Source: JAFMIT01 sp044341215
GTDB lineage: Bacteria; Actinomycetota; Actinomycetes; S36-B12; UBA5976
Direction: 5' to 3'
NCBI GenBank assembly: GCA_044341215.1
Contig: JBIISC010000012.1
Location: forward strand, 1-34,150
DNA length: 34,150 bases
Shown: positions 1 through 7,939 of the stretch, one piece after another
How positions within the stretch are numbered: position 1 is the first letter of the stretch
Layout: each line of letters opens with the position of its first letter
Notes under the pieces: generated by a model
Told to the model about the DNA's origin: nothing
Seen by the model: only the letters and a program-made list of their open reading frames with translations
Databases searched by the model: none
Program-made: the position numbers and the translations under genes

Positions 1-78
1 GTTTATCTGGATTTGCGCGTCAAAGTTGCACCAGATTGGCAACGAGATCCAAAGCAACTTAACCGCCTAGGGTTTTAG
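1..78 (+). CDS. era: GTPase Era, C-terminal fragment
   Basis: The first 78 bases read in frame 1 as 25 residues and a TAG stop. The peptide has the conserved end of Era: a VYLDLRVKV strand, then DWQRDPKQL, then the terminal LGF. Era is an essential GTPase that binds 16S rRNA near its 3' end through a KH domain and assists 30S maturation. Only the end of the KH domain lies in the window, so the GTPase part cannot be checked. Era next to recO is a usual actinobacterial arrangement, which supports the call. It converges on the AI-2E permease gene with an 8-base gap. Confidence 0.8.
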   Translation, partial: VYLDLRVKVAPDWQRDPKQLNRLGF

Positions 79-86
79 TCCTTAGC

Positions 87-1157
87 TCAATTGCTTGTGT
101 TATCTGCCGCAAGTTCGGAAATAAGTTCATGGCGTTTGCCATATGTGCTCGCTACCGCAATTACTCCCGCGACAATCGGAACACCGATGAATGCACCAAT
201 CGGTCCAAAAATCGCCACTCCGATAAAGGCCGATCCGAGCCCAAGTGCGGGATGTAAATCCATCGTCCGTCGGCTAATTCGAGGACTCAGAACATAGTTC
301 TCGATTTGTTGGTAGATGGTTGCAAATATGACAATCCAAACCACTTTGAGCGGGTCGTCACCTAAAGTAAAGAGTGCTGGGAAGATGATTCCGATATAAG
401 TTCCAACTGAAGGCACAAATTGAGCAGCTAAGCCAGCAAAAATACCCATTGGCAGCCAGTATGGAATTCCGACGAGTGCAAAAAACAACGAGTGTGCAAC
501 TGCGCTAATTGTTGCGAGTACGACACGGGAGATTACAAAGCCACCCGTTTTCTTAACCGCAATCTGCCAGACAGTTACAAATATCTTTTGTTTTTCGGCC
601 GGCAACCATGAAGCGATTGATCGGCGTACGCGATGGGCATCGGCTGAGAAATAGAAAGCGAATACCAAAATTGTCAGTAGGTCAAAGATGAATGTGAATA
701 AACTAGAGATTACTGAGAGTAAGCCACCTGCAAGATTTGTTGCGAGGGAAGTGGTATCTGCAGAGTTAACATTGAGTTGTTCTAGTAGTTTCACTGAATC
801 TAAATTTAGATCGAATGTGCTATTAATCCAGGTAATCGCTGACGTAATTACTTGAGGTGCCGATGCAACAGCAGCAGATAGCTGAGAAAACATCAAACCA
901 CCTAAAGTGGCAAAGAAAACTAGGATGAAAACAATCAAACTAATTAAAACTATGCCAGCACCGATGCCGCGTTTTTGGCCCTTACCTTCAAACCATGAAA
1001 CAACTGGTTCTATTGCGATTGAAACCAACCAAGCGATCAACAACATCATTAAGAAATTGCTGGTTATGCCAATAAACTGCAAAACAATTTGATAGGCAGC
1101 AAAAATCGCTATAAAGGTGATTGCCAGCCGGCGCCAATTCTGAGTTTCTAGTTCCAT
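87..1157 (-). CDS. AI-2E family transporter (DUF20 permease)
   Basis: This is a 356-residue polytopic membrane protein of the AI-2E transporter family. It has two hydrophobic N-terminal segments, a soluble middle part and a cluster of C-terminal segments. The C-terminal signature reads PRISRRTMDLHP, followed by a Gly/Ala/Ile-rich GPIGAFIGVPI stretch, typical of the family. Members have been linked to autoinducer-2 export or to Na+/H+ exchange, so the substrate here is unknown. The reading frame stays open up to 1325, but that would overlap recO. I chose the ATG at 1157 (MELETQNW) because a TAGATT -10 box lies 7 bases upstream and the remaining hydrophobic profile fits the family. It is transcribed divergently from recO. 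Confidence 0.85.
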   Translation of the reverse strand: MELETQNWRRLAITFIAIFAAYQIVLQFIGITSNFLMMLLIAWLVSIAIEPVVSWFEGKGQKRGIGAGIVLISLIVFILVFFATLGGLMFSQLSAAVASAPQVITSAITWINSTFDLNLDSVKLLEQLNVNSADTTSLATNLAGGLLSVISSLFTFIFDLLTILVFAFYFSADAHRVRRSIASWLPAEKQKIFVTVWQIAVKKTGGFVISRVVLATISAVAHSLFFALVGIPYWLPMGIFAGLAAQFVPSVGTYIGIIFPALFTLGDDPLKVVWIVIFATIYQQIENYVLSPRISRRTMDLHPALGLGSAFIGVAIFGPIGAFIGVPIVAGVIAVASTYGKRHELISELAADNTSN

Positions 1158-1164
1158 ACCTTTA

Positions 1165-1170
1165 AATCTA
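1165..1170 (-). promoter_or_regulatory. Candidate -10 box of a leaderless mRNA (AI-2E permease)
   Basis: On the minus strand TAGATT ends 7 bases before the ATG at 1157. Transcription would then start at or next to the start codon. An AAAGG motif abuts the ATG and is too close to act as a normal Shine-Dalgarno sequence. No convincing -35 was seen. Confidence 0.4.
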
Positions 1171-1223
1171 CGCGATTGTCTGACACATGGCACCAGAAGA
1201 GGGCTATTTGATAGCCAGCCAAC

Positions 1224-1229
1224 CACAAT
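1224..1229 (+). promoter_or_regulatory. Candidate -10 box of a leaderless mRNA (recO)
   Basis: CACAAT lies exactly 6 bases before the recO ATG, and there is no Shine-Dalgarno sequence. The same hexamer at the same distance precedes the gene at 4285. Confidence 0.4.
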
Positions 1230-1235
1230 TAGCCC

Positions 1236-1985
1236 ATGCCCACCTATCGTGACCAAGCCATTGTGCTTCATACGAATAAGTTGGGTGAGGCTGATCGAAT
1301 CATCACCATGTTGACTCGTAATCATGGGAAAGTGCGAGCCGTTGCGAAGGGAATTCGCAAATCCACTAGTCGCTTTGGTGCCCGCTTAGAGCCTTTAAAC
1401 CTTGTAGATGTGCAACTACACCAAGGTCGCAATCTCGATACCGTCACAGGAGTTGAAACTGTTGCCGCATTCAGCGCCCAAGCTTCGCAAGACTATTCAC
1501 TATGGACTGCCGGCCTTGCGATGGCTGAAACCACTGACCGCATTATTTCGGCTGACCACGAACCTGCAAATGCCCACTTCTTACTCTTTTACGGTGGGCT
1601 GAAGGCGCTAGTTGAAGAAGCGCATTCGCCAGGATTAATTCTGGATTCTTTTCTCATTCGCTCAATGTCGATCGCTGGATGGGCTGCGTCTTTTGATCGC
1701 TGCGCAAAATGTGATGCAACCGGACCACATAGATGGTTCTCGGTAACTAGTGGTGGTGCTCTTTGTAGTGAGTGCAAAATTCCAGGAAGTGTCACACCTG
1801 CCCCAGAAACCATTTCGCTTTTAGGTGCATTGTTGGCAGGGGACTGGGCGTCAGCTGATACATCTCTAGATAAGTATCGTAAAGAAGCAAGTGGAATTGT
1901 GGCCGCTCATTTACAGTGGCATCTTGAACGCGAAGTTCGTTCGCTAAAACATGTTGAACGCCGAAAGGATGAATCCGTTGGCTAG
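1236..1985 (+). CDS. recO: DNA repair protein RecO
   Basis: RecO (249 residues) acts in the RecFOR pathway. It binds SSB-coated single-stranded DNA, anneals complementary strands and helps load RecA at gaps. The N-terminal OB-fold is recognisable (YRDQAIVL, then GEADRIITMLTR, then a KGIRK motif near residue 38). The C-terminal half carries the zinc-finger cysteines C156, C159, C177 and C180. Length is normal. The start has no Shine-Dalgarno but has a -10-like CACAAT 6 bases upstream, suggesting leaderless translation. Its 3' end overlaps uppS, so the two are probably co-transcribed and translationally coupled. Confidence 0.93.
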   Translation: MPTYRDQAIVLHTNKLGEADRIITMLTRNHGKVRAVAKGIRKSTSRFGARLEPLNLVDVQLHQGRNLDTVTGVETVAAFSAQASQDYSLWTAGLAMAETTDRIISADHEPANAHFLLFYGGLKALVEEAHSPGLILDSFLIRSMSIAGWAASFDRCAKCDATGPHRWFSVTSGGALCSECKIPGSVTPAPETISLLGALLAGDWASADTSLDKYRKEASGIVAAHLQWHLEREVRSLKHVERRKDESVG

Positions 1986-2709
1986 ATCAAAACCGCCGAA
2001 AATTTCTAAGAATCTTTTGCCAAAACATGTTGCAGTCGTTATGGATGGAAATGGACGATGGGCGCAAGCTCGAAAACTTCCGCGCACATCTGGTCATGAA
2101 GCTGGAGAAGCAGCCCTAATGGACGTGGTGCATGGTGCTTTAGAACTTGGAATTCCATGGCTAAGTGCGTACGCCTTCTCAACAGAGAACTGGAAACGTT
2201 CTCCAGATGAAGTTAAGTTCTTGATGGGTTTCAACCGAGATGTCATTCGAAGACGACGAGATGAACTAAATGAACTCGGGGTTAGGGTTCACTGGATCGG
2301 GCGTCGCAAGCGACTTTGGAAAACGGTAGTGGACGAACTTGATGAAGCAGTCGAACTAACTAAACGAAATACTAAGTTGAATTTAGTCATGTGTGTCAAT
2401 TATGGTGGTCAGGCCGAACTTGTGGACGCTACGCGAGAGATTGCACAGCAGATAATGGCCAAAAAAATAACTCCTGAAAAAATCACCGAAAAAACCATTT
2501 TGGCAAATCTATATGAACCTAAAATTCCACCAGTTGATTTGTTTATTCGCACCTCAGGTGAACAGCGCACAAGTAATTTCTTACTTTGGCAAGCGGCCTA
2601 CGCTGAACTTTATTTCGACGACACGATGTGGCCAGATTACAATCGCCAAAACCTTTGGGACGCAGTAGCTGACTACTCAAACCGCAATCGTAGATTTGGT
2701 AAAGCTTAA
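1951..2709 (+). CDS. uppS: Isoprenyl (undecaprenyl/decaprenyl) diphosphate synthase
   Basis: This cis-prenyltransferase adds isopentenyl units to an allylic diphosphate to make the polyprenyl carrier lipid for cell wall synthesis. Visible signatures are HVAVVMDGNGRWA with the catalytic Asp at residue 32, SGHEAG, FSTENW and, near residue 205, RTSGEQRTSNFLLWQ. Product chain length cannot be told from the sequence; actinobacteria often have two such enzymes. The start is uncertain. ATG 1951 has no ribosome site and ATG 1969 directly abuts an AAAGG. TTG 1978 has that AAAGGA at a good 9-10 base distance and overlaps the recO stop by 8 bases, so the true protein may be 9 residues shorter. It converges on the fur-type gene with a 2-base gap. 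Confidence 0.93.
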   Translation: MLNAERMNPLARSKPPKISKNLLPKHVAVVMDGNGRWAQARKLPRTSGHEAGEAALMDVVHGALELGIPWLSAYAFSTENWKRSPDEVKFLMGFNRDVIRRRRDELNELGVRVHWIGRRKRLWKTVVDELDEAVELTKRNTKLNLVMCVNYGGQAELVDATREIAQQIMAKKITPEKITEKTILANLYEPKIPPVDLFIRTSGEQRTSNFLLWQAAYAELYFDDTMWPDYNRQNLWDAVADYSNRNRRFGKA

Positions 2710-2711
2710 AA

Positions 2712-3104
2712 CTATTTACTGCACTTCTTACACACGCCAACAATTTCCACTGTGTGATCAATATCTGAAAATCCATGCGCTTTCGAAACATCTTTTGCCC
2801 AGGCTTCAACATAATCGGCTTGAATCTCAATAGTGGTGCCGCATTCTCGACAGACCAGGTGATGATGATGGACGGAACTGCATAGGCGGTAAAGAGCTTC
2901 ACCATCTTCGCGCAGAACTACATCAACTTCACCCGACTTGACCATGGAAGTCATAGTCCGATAGACCGTTGAGAGTCCCACCGTGCTGCCGGAGTTGCGC
3001 AGGATTGCATGTAAAGCCTGAGCGCTTAGAAATCCTGCGTTTTCTTTCAGAATTTCAATAACTGAATTTCGCTGCTTGGTGCTGCGCACAAAATTTGAAT
3101 TCAT
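2712..3104 (-). CDS. zur: Fur family metalloregulator, probably Zur
   Basis: This 130-residue Fur-family repressor has a winged-helix N-terminal domain (LSAQALHAIL, then GLSTVYRTM, residues 27-51) and a metal-binding dimerisation domain. The regulatory histidine run is H79-H82. The two structural zinc CxxC pairs are C85/C88 and C125/C128. The gene follows a ZIP metal-uptake gene by 6 bases in the same direction, and the shared promoter has a 15-bp Fur-family palindrome. That context favours zinc sensing (Zur) and autoregulation. Sequence alone does not exclude Fur or another metal specificity, so the symbol is an inference. Confidence 0.85.
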   Translation of the reverse strand: MNSNFVRSTKQRNSVIEILKENAGFLSAQALHAILRNSGSTVGLSTVYRTMTSMVKSGEVDVVLREDGEALYRLCSSVHHHHLVCRECGTTIEIQADYVEAWAKDVSKAHGFSDIDHTVEIVGVCKKCSK

Positions 3105-3110
3105 TTTTTG

Positions 3111-3908
3111 TTATTCCAGCTCATTGCCATGAACATCAACAACTTCTTCGTGATGGTGCTCTTCTCCGTGTAAGGCGCTGTGTGCGATTGAAGAAATCGG
3201 GAACATGAGAAGCGCTCCAACTAATGTGGCAATCATGGTTGGAGTTGCTGGATGATCTGCGTGCGCTTCAGGCAAGATGTGTGAAGTCGCGAGATAAATC
3301 AGGAACCCAGCAAATAGTGCTAGATAAATTGCAATGAAAGAATCTGAAAGCTCTAATCGTGTTCCGAGAAAAGCTCCGGACAATCTTGCGAAAGCATCCG
3401 CACCAAGTAGAGCGAAAATCCGTTTGCGATTAGTGTTCTTTGAAATTACTAAAGAAACTGTATTTAGTCCGTCACTGAATGCGTGAGCAAAAATTGCTAC
3501 GGTGACGACAAGCCCAAATGAAGTACCGATTTGGAAAGCAAGTGCAAGTGCAACACCATCCAAGAAAACGTGAACCGCTAAAGCGATTGCACCAAAGGTG
3601 CCTGCGGTGTGGCTGTGTTTTGCGTGATGCTCGTAGTCAGAGTCCTGAGGTTCATGCGCACCAAAGATTCGCTCAGCGAAGTGAAGAGCTAAAAAGCCAA
3701 CCACAAGTGCGATTGACACCACTGGAATGTGAGCAATCTCATCGGTTCCGAGTTCAAATACTTCTGGAAGTAGGTCGAAGGCGATCATGCCAAGTAAAAG
3801 TCCGGCTGAAAGTCCGAGCACCATGTGACGGCGTTCGACTGACTTCAATGCCAAAGTGCCACCAAGGAGGGTGGCCAGAGTTGTAGAAAGCGCTAATAAA
3901 TAAATCAT
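3111..3908 (-). CDS. ZIP family divalent metal transporter
   Basis: This is a 265-residue inner-membrane importer of the ZIP family, which moves Zn2+ and related metals into the cytoplasm. About eight hydrophobic segments are visible. Adjacent helices carry HVFLDG (H113) and HAFSDG (H142). The second replaces the HExPxE-like motif of classical ZIPs, as in an actinobacterial subgroup I recall. A His-rich loop (residues 88-100) and a His/Glu-rich C-terminus (247-260) may collect metal. It heads a two-gene operon with the Fur/Zur-type regulator. The ATG at 3908 has no useful Shine-Dalgarno but has TAAGGT 6 bases upstream and a perfect TTGACA 17 bases before that, so the mRNA is probably leaderless. 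Confidence 0.85.
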   Translation of the reverse strand: MIYLLALSTTLATLLGGTLALKSVERRHMVLGLSAGLLLGMIAFDLLPEVFELGTDEIAHIPVVSIALVVGFLALHFAERIFGAHEPQDSDYEHHAKHSHTAGTFGAIALAVHVFLDGVALALAFQIGTSFGLVVTVAIFAHAFSDGLNTVSLVISKNTNRKRIFALLGADAFARLSGAFLGTRLELSDSFIAIYLALFAGFLIYLATSHILPEAHADHPATPTMIATLVGALLMFPISSIAHSALHGEEHHHEEVVDVHGNELE

Positions 3909-3914
3909 GGGAGG

Positions 3915-3943
3915 ACCTTAATGCCAATGACAACCATTGTCAA
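3915..3943 (-). promoter_or_regulatory. Promoter of ZIP-zur operon with Zur-like operator
   Basis: Read on the minus strand, TTGACA (3938-3943), a 17-base spacer and TAAGGT (3915-3920) form a near-ideal promoter ending 6 bases before the ATG. A 15-bp palindrome with arms TGACAA and TTGTCA around three bases lies at 3928-3942 and covers the -35 box. It matches the general Fur-family 7-1-7 pattern at 12 of 14 positions. Repressor bound there should block RNA polymerase. Confidence 0.6.
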
Positions 3944-3956
3944 TAAGGGCAGTCGG

Positions 3957-4259
3957 TTAGTTGCCGCCGACCAACCGGCTCAGCGCGTAACCAAAGACCA
4001 CCACGAGCATCATGCTTCTAACCACACGCGCTGTAGGGGTCAGTAAGGCCCATGACAGGGCGATCAACCAGCCCAGAATTAGCCCGAGCAGAATCAAAAG
4101 TAGTCCGCCAACTTGGGAGTTGGTGGCAAATAGGCCACCTAGCAAGATGGCTGCAGTAACTAGCGGGAAAATGAATCTTGGAAGCGAGTGAATGAAGAGC
4201 AAAACCGGTGCAGACATTGCATGCAACTTGTTGGGTTTTGGAGCGTTTGATTTAGCCAT
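3957..4259 (-). CDS. Small actinobacterial membrane protein (DUF6703-like)
   Basis: This 100-residue protein has a short polar N-terminus rich in Lys/Pro/Asn, then three hydrophobic segments at about residues 28-46, 50-70 and 80-96. Between the second and third comes a conserved-looking LSWALLTPTARVVR stretch. That pattern resembles the small actinobacterial DUF6703 membrane proteins, for which no function is known to me. It is transcribed separately from the ZIP operon, which has its own promoter in the 48-base gap, and divergently from the gene at 4285. A weak -10-like CACGAT sits 6 bases before the ATG, and no Shine-Dalgarno was seen. Confidence 0.6.
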   Translation of the reverse strand: MAKSNAPKPNKLHAMSAPVLLFIHSLPRFIFPLVTAAILLGGLFATNSQVGGLLLILLGLILGWLIALSWALLTPTARVVRSMMLVVVFGYALSRLVGGN

Positions 4260-4265
4260 AGGCCC

Positions 4266-4271
4266 ATCGTG
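4266..4271 (-). promoter_or_regulatory. Weak candidate -10 box (small membrane protein)
   Basis: CACGAT on the minus strand is 6 bases before the ATG at 4259. It fits the leaderless spacing seen elsewhere in the window but is a poor hexamer on its own. Confidence 0.25.
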
Positions 4272-4272
4272 T

Positions 4273-4278
4273 CACAAT
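4273..4278 (+). promoter_or_regulatory. Candidate -10 box of a leaderless mRNA (ABM-like gene)
   Basis: CACAAT lies exactly 6 bases before the ATG at 4285, as in front of recO, and no Shine-Dalgarno is present. It overlaps the weak minus-strand box at 4266-4271 closely enough that the two promoters may compete. Confidence 0.4.
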
Positions 4279-4284
4279 CGGACA

Positions 4285-4674
4285 ATGCTTGTGATTACCC
4301 GCCACCGCGTTGCCCAAAGTGAGTTGCCCGAGTGGTTAATCTCCGCAAAAGCTGCGCTCACTCCACTTGCCACCCAACCTGGATGCATTAGTTCCGAAAT
4401 TGCCCTAGCCACAGATGAAGCCGATCTTGTAACCGTAGTGACTAGATGGCAGGGAGTTGGGGCATATCGCCGGGCCCTTAGCAATTTCGATGTAAAGATT
4501 CACAGCATCCCATTCCTTTCCACAGCGATTGATCAATCCACGGCGTTTGAGTTGATTCATCAAAATGTTCAAGGCGAGGTATTGGATTTCAGCCCAGCTC
4601 GCGCTTTTGACGCAGATGAAATCGGTCTCGGAAGCGCTGCGGGTGAAAACGTAAAAGACCGATTAGGTAATTAA
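4285..4674 (+). CDS. Putative antibiotic biosynthesis monooxygenase (ABM) superfamily protein
   Basis: This 129-residue protein looks like a single dimeric alpha/beta-barrel of the ABM type: a first strand MLVITRHRV, a helix SELPEWLISAKAALTPLATQPG, a strand ISSEIALATDEADLVTVVTRW, and a GAYRRALSNFDVKIH helix. The C-terminal 40 residues are acidic and probably disordered. Such folds serve as small oxygenases, haem-binding or stress proteins, and no catalytic residue can be assigned here. A gene of this type just upstream of glyS is usual in actinobacteria as far as I recall. The frame is open back to 4192, but the ATG at 4285 is preferred because of the -10 box 6 bases before it. Confidence 0.65.
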   Translation: MLVITRHRVAQSELPEWLISAKAALTPLATQPGCISSEIALATDEADLVTVVTRWQGVGAYRRALSNFDVKIHSIPFLSTAIDQSTAFELIHQNVQGEVLDFSPARAFDADEIGLGSAAGENVKDRLGN

Positions 4675-4746
4675 GCACGCTAAACTCGCACAGTAGTTGC
4701 CCACTTGGGTATACCGCCGACAGCCAGCCGGAGTGGAGGAATTCAA

Positions 4747-6129
4747 ATGGCGACAGACCGCGTAGATGCAATAGTTAATCTCTCGAAGCGACGTGGCTTC
4801 GTATATCCATCATCAGAAATTTATGGAGGCACACGAAGTGCCTGGGATTACGGCCCGCTTGGTGTCGAACTAAAAGAAAACATTCGTCGTCAATGGTGGC
4901 AGCGAGTTGTTCGCTCCCGTGAGGACGTCGTCGGCCTAGATTCTTCAGTCATTCTCGCGCCCCAGGTTTGGACCGCATCGGGTCACGTAAATGCTTTTGT
5001 CGATCCACTTACTGAATGCAAAAAATGCAATAAGCGTTGGCGCTCAGATCAACTTGTAGATGCATATGTTGAAAAGCATGGCAAAGAGCCAGCAAATGGT
5101 CTAGCAGACATAGTTTGTACACATTGTGGAACTCGTGGTGAATTTACTGAACCGCGTGACTTCAACGGCATGCTTCGCACATCTGTTGGTCCGGTTGAAG
5201 ATGCAGCAGCACTTCATTACCTACGCCCAGAAACTGCACAAGGAATTTTTGTAAATTACCTAAACGTTGCAAACTCAAGTCGCAAGAAGCCACCTTTTGG
5301 TATCGGTCAGACTGGTAAATCATTTAGAAATGAAATCACACCTGGAAACTTTATTTTTCGCACGCGTGAATTCGAACAAATGGAAATGGAATTCTTTGTT
5401 AAGCCTGGAACTGATGAAGAGTGGCATGATTACTGGCTGAAAGAGCGCTGGGATTGGTATGTTGATTTGGGAATGAACCCAGAAAACATGCGATTCTTTG
5501 AACATCCAAAAGAAAAGCTTTCGCACTACTCAAAAAGAACAGTGGACATTGAATACAAATTTGAGTTTGCTGGCAGCACTTGGGCTGAACTTGAAGGTAT
5601 TGCAAACCGCACTGATTTCGATTTGAAGACTCACTCAGAACACAGCGGCACTGATTTAAGTTTCTTTGATCAAGATACCAATGAACGCTGGACTCCTTTT
5701 GTAATTGAACCAGCAGCTGGCCTAACTCGTTGCGTTTTGGCCTTCTTACTAGATGCATATGCGGAAGACGAAGCCCCAAACACAAAAGGTGGAGTTGATG
5801 TGCGCCAGTTGTTACGTTTGGATGCCCGTCTAGCACCGGTCAAAGTTGCAGTTCTGCCACTTTCTCGCAATGCTGACTTGTCGCCAAAGGCAAAAGATTT
5901 AGCAGACGAACTGCGCAAGCGTTGGAATGTTGAATTCGATGATGCCCAAGCTATTGGTCGCCGCTATCGCCGCCAAGATGAGATTGGTACTCCATACTGC
6001 GTGACAGTTGACTTCGAAACATTAGAAGATAACGCAGTCACAATTCGCGAACGAGACACAATGAATCAAGAGCGAGTCTCAATCGACAAAGTTGTTGAAT
6101 ACTTAACTCCTCACCTTCCAGCGATGTAA
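4747..6129 (+). CDS. glyS: Glycyl-tRNA synthetase, single-chain alpha2 type
   Basis: This class II enzyme (460 residues) charges tRNA-Gly. The N-terminal motif 1 region is followed by a zinc ribbon with C91, C94, C124 and C127. Then come RPETAQGIF (160-168), RNEITPG (194-200) and motif 2 RTREFEQMEMEFF (205-217). The C-terminal part has motif 3 (GLTRCVLAFL) and an anticodon-binding domain (KVAVLPLSR onward). It is the eukaryote-like alpha2 form, not the alpha2beta2 enzyme. The ATG at 4747 is chosen over an earlier one at 4705 because GGAGG lies 7-8 bases before it and the family starts here. dusB follows after 2 bases. Confidence 0.97.
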   Translation: MATDRVDAIVNLSKRRGFVYPSSEIYGGTRSAWDYGPLGVELKENIRRQWWQRVVRSREDVVGLDSSVILAPQVWTASGHVNAFVDPLTECKKCNKRWRSDQLVDAYVEKHGKEPANGLADIVCTHCGTRGEFTEPRDFNGMLRTSVGPVEDAAALHYLRPETAQGIFVNYLNVANSSRKKPPFGIGQTGKSFRNEITPGNFIFRTREFEQMEMEFFVKPGTDEEWHDYWLKERWDWYVDLGMNPENMRFFEHPKEKLSHYSKRTVDIEYKFEFAGSTWAELEGIANRTDFDLKTHSEHSGTDLSFFDQDTNERWTPFVIEPAAGLTRCVLAFLLDAYAEDEAPNTKGGVDVRQLLRLDARLAPVKVAVLPLSRNADLSPKAKDLADELRKRWNVEFDDAQAIGRRYRRQDEIGTPYCVTVDFETLEDNAVTIRERDTMNQERVSIDKVVEYLTPHLPAM

Positions 6130-6131
6130 TT

Positions 6132-7277
6132 GTGCAGGTCGTAAGTTTTGATAAACCTGCAGTAGTTCTGGCCCCAATGGCCGGAATTACTAATCAGGCT
6201 TACCGAAATTTGTGTCGAGAGACTTCTCACAAAATATTTCCAGGTGGTGGGGCAGCGCTTTATGTTTCGGAAATGATTACTTCACGAGCACTAATTGAAC
6301 GTGATGACGAAACCATGCGAATGATTTCATTTTCAAATAACGAAACTCCACGAAGCATTCAGTTGTATGGTGTGGATCCTGAAATTGTTGGCAAAGCAGT
6401 GAAGCTAATCGTTGAAGAAGACCGCGCAGACCATATTGACCTGAATATGGGATGCCCAGTTGCAAAAGTAACGCGAAAAGGTGGCGGCTCTGCGTTGCCG
6501 TGGAAACGGGACTTGTTTCGCGCAATTGTGCGAAGTGCAATAGAGAACGCAAACGGCAAAGTTCCGGTCACTGTAAAAATGCGCAAAGGAATTGATGACG
6601 ATCATTTAACTTATTTAGATGCAGGTATTGCGGCCGCTGAAGAAGGTGTGGCCTGGGTTGCGCTTCATGCGCGCACTGCCCTAGATCTCTATAGCGGTAA
6701 CGCTGATTGGTCTGCAATCGCAAACTTAAAATCCGCCTTGCAAAGTTATGGCACTCCTGTGCTCGGCAACGGCGATATTTGGAGTGGCGCAGATGCATTG
6801 CGAATGATCGAAGAAACAAATTGTGATGGCGTTGTAATCGGACGCGGTTGCTTGGGTCGACCTTGGTTGTTTGGTCAGATTAGTGCGGCTTTTGAGGGTG
6901 TAGAAATCCCAGCTAATCCTGATTCGAATGCAGTATTTGAAATAATGATGCGTCACGCGCAACTTCTTGCTGACTATGTGGGTGATGAAGCACACGGCTG
7001 TCGGGAATTTCGCAAACACGTGGCTTGGTACACAAAAGGATTTCGAGTTGGCGGCGAGACGCGCAATGCTCTGGCAATGATTTCGTCCTTGAAAGAGTTG
7101 AGCGATATCTTGGGAACTATTGAAGTTCAGCAATATCCCGATTTCGTGGCACACGGGCCAAGAGGCAGAACTAGCGGTGCCAAATCGGTTGCGTTGCCGC
7201 ATGGATGGCTTGATAACCGAGAAATTGACTTTGCGACAGACTTATCTGCAGCTGAGATTGGTGTAAGTGGCGGTTAG
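6132..7277 (+). CDS. dusB: tRNA-dihydrouridine synthase DusB
   Basis: This FMN-dependent enzyme (381 residues, GTG start) reduces uridines in tRNA D-loops with NADPH. A TIM-barrel with FMN-binding signatures is visible: LAPMAGITN (13-21), IQLYG, and NMGCPVAKVTRKGGGSAL with the catalytic proton-donor Cys at residue 108. Later come the HART motif and IGRGCLGRPWLF near the phosphate site. A C-terminal helical domain follows. The gene starts 2 bases after glyS, so the two are an operon. Length is normal for actinobacteria. Confidence 0.95.
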   Translation: MQVVSFDKPAVVLAPMAGITNQAYRNLCRETSHKIFPGGGAALYVSEMITSRALIERDDETMRMISFSNNETPRSIQLYGVDPEIVGKAVKLIVEEDRADHIDLNMGCPVAKVTRKGGGSALPWKRDLFRAIVRSAIENANGKVPVTVKMRKGIDDDHLTYLDAGIAAAEEGVAWVALHARTALDLYSGNADWSAIANLKSALQSYGTPVLGNGDIWSGADALRMIEETNCDGVVIGRGCLGRPWLFGQISAAFEGVEIPANPDSNAVFEIMMRHAQLLADYVGDEAHGCREFRKHVAWYTKGFRVGGETRNALAMISSLKELSDILGTIEVQQYPDFVAHGPRGRTSGAKSVALPHGWLDNREIDFATDLSAAEIGVSGG

Positions 7278-7321
7278 TACCCTTACTGCTAATTCGAAGA
7301 AGGAAATGAAAGGGGAGTTGA

Positions 7322-7939
7322 ATGTTTTCACCATTTAAGTGGATTCGACGAATCATCTCTGGGTTTATTTCATTCGTACTTATCGTTTTGCTTGGAACTG
7401 CAGGATTTATCTACTTACAATCTTCCAAAGATGAACGCACACCTTCTGATGCAGTAATAGTTTTAGGTGCGGCACAGTTCGATGGCACTCCGACTGAAGT
7501 TTTTGCAAACCGTCTAGACCATGCATACGAGTTAATTCAAGCAGGTGTTGCGCCAAGAGTTATCACAGTTGGCGGGAAGCAACCGGGAGATAGATTTACT
7601 GAAGCTCAATCTGGCAAAAGTTACCTGGTTATAAAAGGGTTGAAGCGCAGCAAGATTTTTGCAGTTCCAATAGGAAGCGACACTTATGAGTCGATTGCTG
7701 CGATTGCTTTGCTTATGAAAATGAAAAATTGGCAGGCAGTGACTTTAGTTTCAGATCCAGCACATGTTGCGCGTAGCAAAATAATTATGCAAGCATTTGG
7801 TTTCGATGCATATTCTTCACCAACCCAGTCAGGTCCTGGCACTGACCTAACAATCGATTATTTAATTCGAGAAACTGGCGGCACTTTACAATTCTTATTC
7901 TTAAACACGATCGGTTTGGCTGATGACCTACTTGGATGA
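7322..7939 (+). CDS. YdcF/SanA family (DUF218) membrane-anchored protein
   Basis: This 205-residue protein has one N-terminal membrane anchor (about residues 10-32). A DUF218 domain follows, starting with SDAVIVLGA (41-49) and continuing with NRLDHAYELI, VITVGGKQPGD, and YESIAAIALL, then VSDPAHVARSK. SanA/YdcF-like proteins are associated with envelope integrity and bind nucleotide-like ligands, but no reaction is established. The domain would face outside. A strong AAAGGGGAG ribosome site lies 4 bases before the ATG. The gene overlaps dgt by 17 bases, so the two are coupled. Confidence 0.85.
   Translation: MFSPFKWIRRIISGFISFVLIVLLGTAGFIYLQSSKDERTPSDAVIVLGAAQFDGTPTEVFANRLDHAYELIQAGVAPRVITVGGKQPGDRFTEAQSGKSYLVIKGLKRSKIFAVPIGSDTYESIAAIALLMKMKNWQAVTLVSDPAHVARSKIIMQAFGFDAYSSPTQSGPGTDLTIDYLIRETGGTLQFLFLNTIGLADDLLG

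Noticed and set aside
5399..5836. 145-codon open frame on the minus strand over glyS
   Set aside because: Antisense shadow; glyS is complete and clearly coding there.
6726..7202. 158-codon open frame on the minus strand over dusB
   Set aside because: It lies wholly inside dusB with intact motifs on the plus strand, and the predicted protein resembles nothing known to me.
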